From assembly GCA_009781525.1 (NCBI GenBank), contig WQXZ01000114.1, positions 1-5,771 on the forward strand: a stretch of 5,771 nucleotides of DNA, written 5' to 3'. A program made the position numbers and the translations under genes. Below are positions 5,030-5,771 of this stretch, one piece after another. Under the pieces are notes generated by a model. It did not search any database, was not told where the DNA came from, and saw nothing but the letters and a program-made list of their open reading frames with translations. Within the stretch, counting starts at the first letter, position 1. Each line of letters opens with the position of its first letter. This stretch comes from Coriobacteriia bacterium (GTDB lineage Bacteria > Actinomycetota > Coriobacteriia > Coriobacteriales > UBA8131).

Positions 5030-5771
5030 CTACCTCCATCCATTTGATAGGCTATCAAGGTAATGCGGGTCTTGGGGCAAATCAGTCATGATTACTATTA
5101 CTCTTCCATCAGGATTCTCCTCATTAGGAGGATCGTACCTGAGAAGAACACCTTCTGCGTGGTATAGATAAACTGTAACATTTTCTCTTGCCGCATATCC
5201 TGTATCCAAGTCAGAATACTGTGCGTGATAATTATGCCCATATGTAAAAACGTGCGTATGATTCACCGCTACCCTGACTGTTCCCTCTGGTACATCTGGA
5301 ATATCTACACCCCACCTAATTCTATCTGTGTAAGCTACGGTATACGAATAGTATATTGTTGTCTCCTCCACCAGATATATTTGCGTTTTGCCTTGGACAA
5401 CTCTATAGACAGGAACTAAACATGTGTAGGATAGCTCATATATCGAAACAGAATACTCCCAACCATCCCTAAATGTTCCTAACTCGTACAGATAATAAGA
5501 AGAGTCAATTGCGGCTCCGTTCATAGTCAAAAAACGATCCCCCGGTCCTTTTCCGGTTGGGTCAGATAAGTTAACAGTATTGTTCTCGCAAAAGGCATAG
5601 AGATTCTTACCGTTATAACCAGGATTCAATTGACTATCTGCATTCAAGAACCTCCCGACCTCCGGGTCATAGTAGCGGGCATTCAGGTAGTAAAGACCGG
5701 TCTCAGAGTCATAGTAGTAACCTCTGTACCTGAAGGGGTTAAGCTCTCCTATGGTAGAAGAGAGGCTTCCA
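5030..5771 (-). CDS. RHS-repeat polymorphic toxin, C-terminal part (JAMM/DUF4329-like tip)
   Basis: The gene enters from the right edge and stays open; 246 codons are visible and the start lies outside. Residues 1-73 are the end of the RHS core: NPFRYRGYYYDSETGLYYLN, ARYYDPEVGRFLNADS, then KNLYAFCENNTVNLSDPTG. A DPTG-like motif marks the usual core boundary. The ~173 residues after it (GKGPGDRF to NGWR) are the variable tip. They contain V-N-H171-T-H173, twelve residues, then S186-D-L-D189, followed by VTVYLYHAEGVLLRYDP. This H-x-H-x(n)-S-x2-D pattern and the trailing strand-glycine-RYDP resemble the JAMM-like DUF4329/Tox-JAB domains at RHS C-termini. The metal-activating Glu is uncertain; E105 (GWEYSVSI) is one candidate. 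It could be a metal-dependent peptidase toxin. A TTG at 5647 is inside the core and is not a real start. The immunity gene follows after three bases. Confidence 0.88.
   Translation of the reverse strand, partial: GSLSSTIGELNPFRYRGYYYDSETGLYYLNARYYDPEVGRFLNADSQLNPGYNGKNLYAFCENNTVNLSDPTGKGPGDRFLTMNGAAIDSSYYLYELGTFRDGWEYSVSIYELSYTCLVPVYRVVQGKTQIYLVEETTIYYSYTVAYTDRIRWGVDIPDVPEGTVRVAVNHTHVFTYGHNYHAQYSDLDTGYAARENVTVYLYHAEGVLLRYDPPNEENPDGRVIVIMTDLPQDPHYLDSLSNGWR
5033..5037 (-). promoter_or_regulatory. Ribosome binding site of the immunity gene inside the toxin gene
   Basis: GGAGG (5037-5033) is six bases before the immunity ATG and forms part of the last toxin codons (TGG AGG TAG). Ribosomes finishing the toxin would stop on top of the site, which suits coupled synthesis of toxin and immunity protein. 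Confidence 0.75.

Noticed and set aside
5645..5647. TTG start codon for a separate 205-residue protein
   Set aside because: The frame continues upstream to the window edge with clear RHS-core sequence (RYYDPEVGRF), so this TTG is an internal leucine codon.

Overview
The window is an accessory region: a pile-up of damaged insertion sequences (about 1-4250) next to the end of an RHS-type polymorphic toxin gene and its probable immunity gene (about 4508-5771). The sequence gives no direct taxonomic marker. The strong GGAGG ribosome binding sites, the moderate GC content, the RHS core (GLYYLNARYYDPEVGRF) and the mix of IS66, IS21, IS1634 and tyrosine-recombinase elements suggest a Clostridia-like Bacillota (gut or anaerobic type). 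This is an inference of low to moderate confidence.

Layout, left to right. At 1-38 there may be the start of a gene running off the left edge on the minus strand. An IS66-family element lies on the minus strand at about 58-2447: tnpA (2053-2394) and tnpC (95-1603) are intact, but tnpB (1698-2056) is broken by two frame changes. Next, on the plus strand, is the C-terminal half of a tyrosine recombinase (2439-2807) that resembles the last gene of a recombinase-in-trio (RIT) element. It is followed at once by a perfect 15-bp inverted repeat and then an 11-bp palindrome. The palindrome overlaps the truncated end of an IS21-family istA (2909-3538, minus). Upstream of istA are four GTGTAC-headed tandem repeats with a 22-23 bp period, the IS21 terminal binding sites. 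They abut the C-terminal part of an IS1634-family DDE transposase (about 3707-4226, plus).

In each of the three truncated elements the missing part lies to the left. The simplest reading is nested insertion: IS21 into an IS1634 element, a RIT-like element into istA, and IS66 into the recombinase gene. The window shows only the right-hand shells.

The right-hand part is read on the minus strand. The RHS protein enters from beyond the right edge, shows the end of the RHS core (DPTG), and ends in a ~173-residue variable C-terminus with an HTH-x12-SxxD signature. That signature resembles the JAMM/DUF4329-type domains of RHS toxins. Three bases after its stop begins a gene for a membrane-anchored protein whose C-terminus resembles NTF2-fold immunity proteins. 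Its ribosome binding site lies inside the last codons of the toxin gene, so the two are probably translationally coupled as a toxin-immunity pair. The IS pile-up lies directly downstream of this pair.
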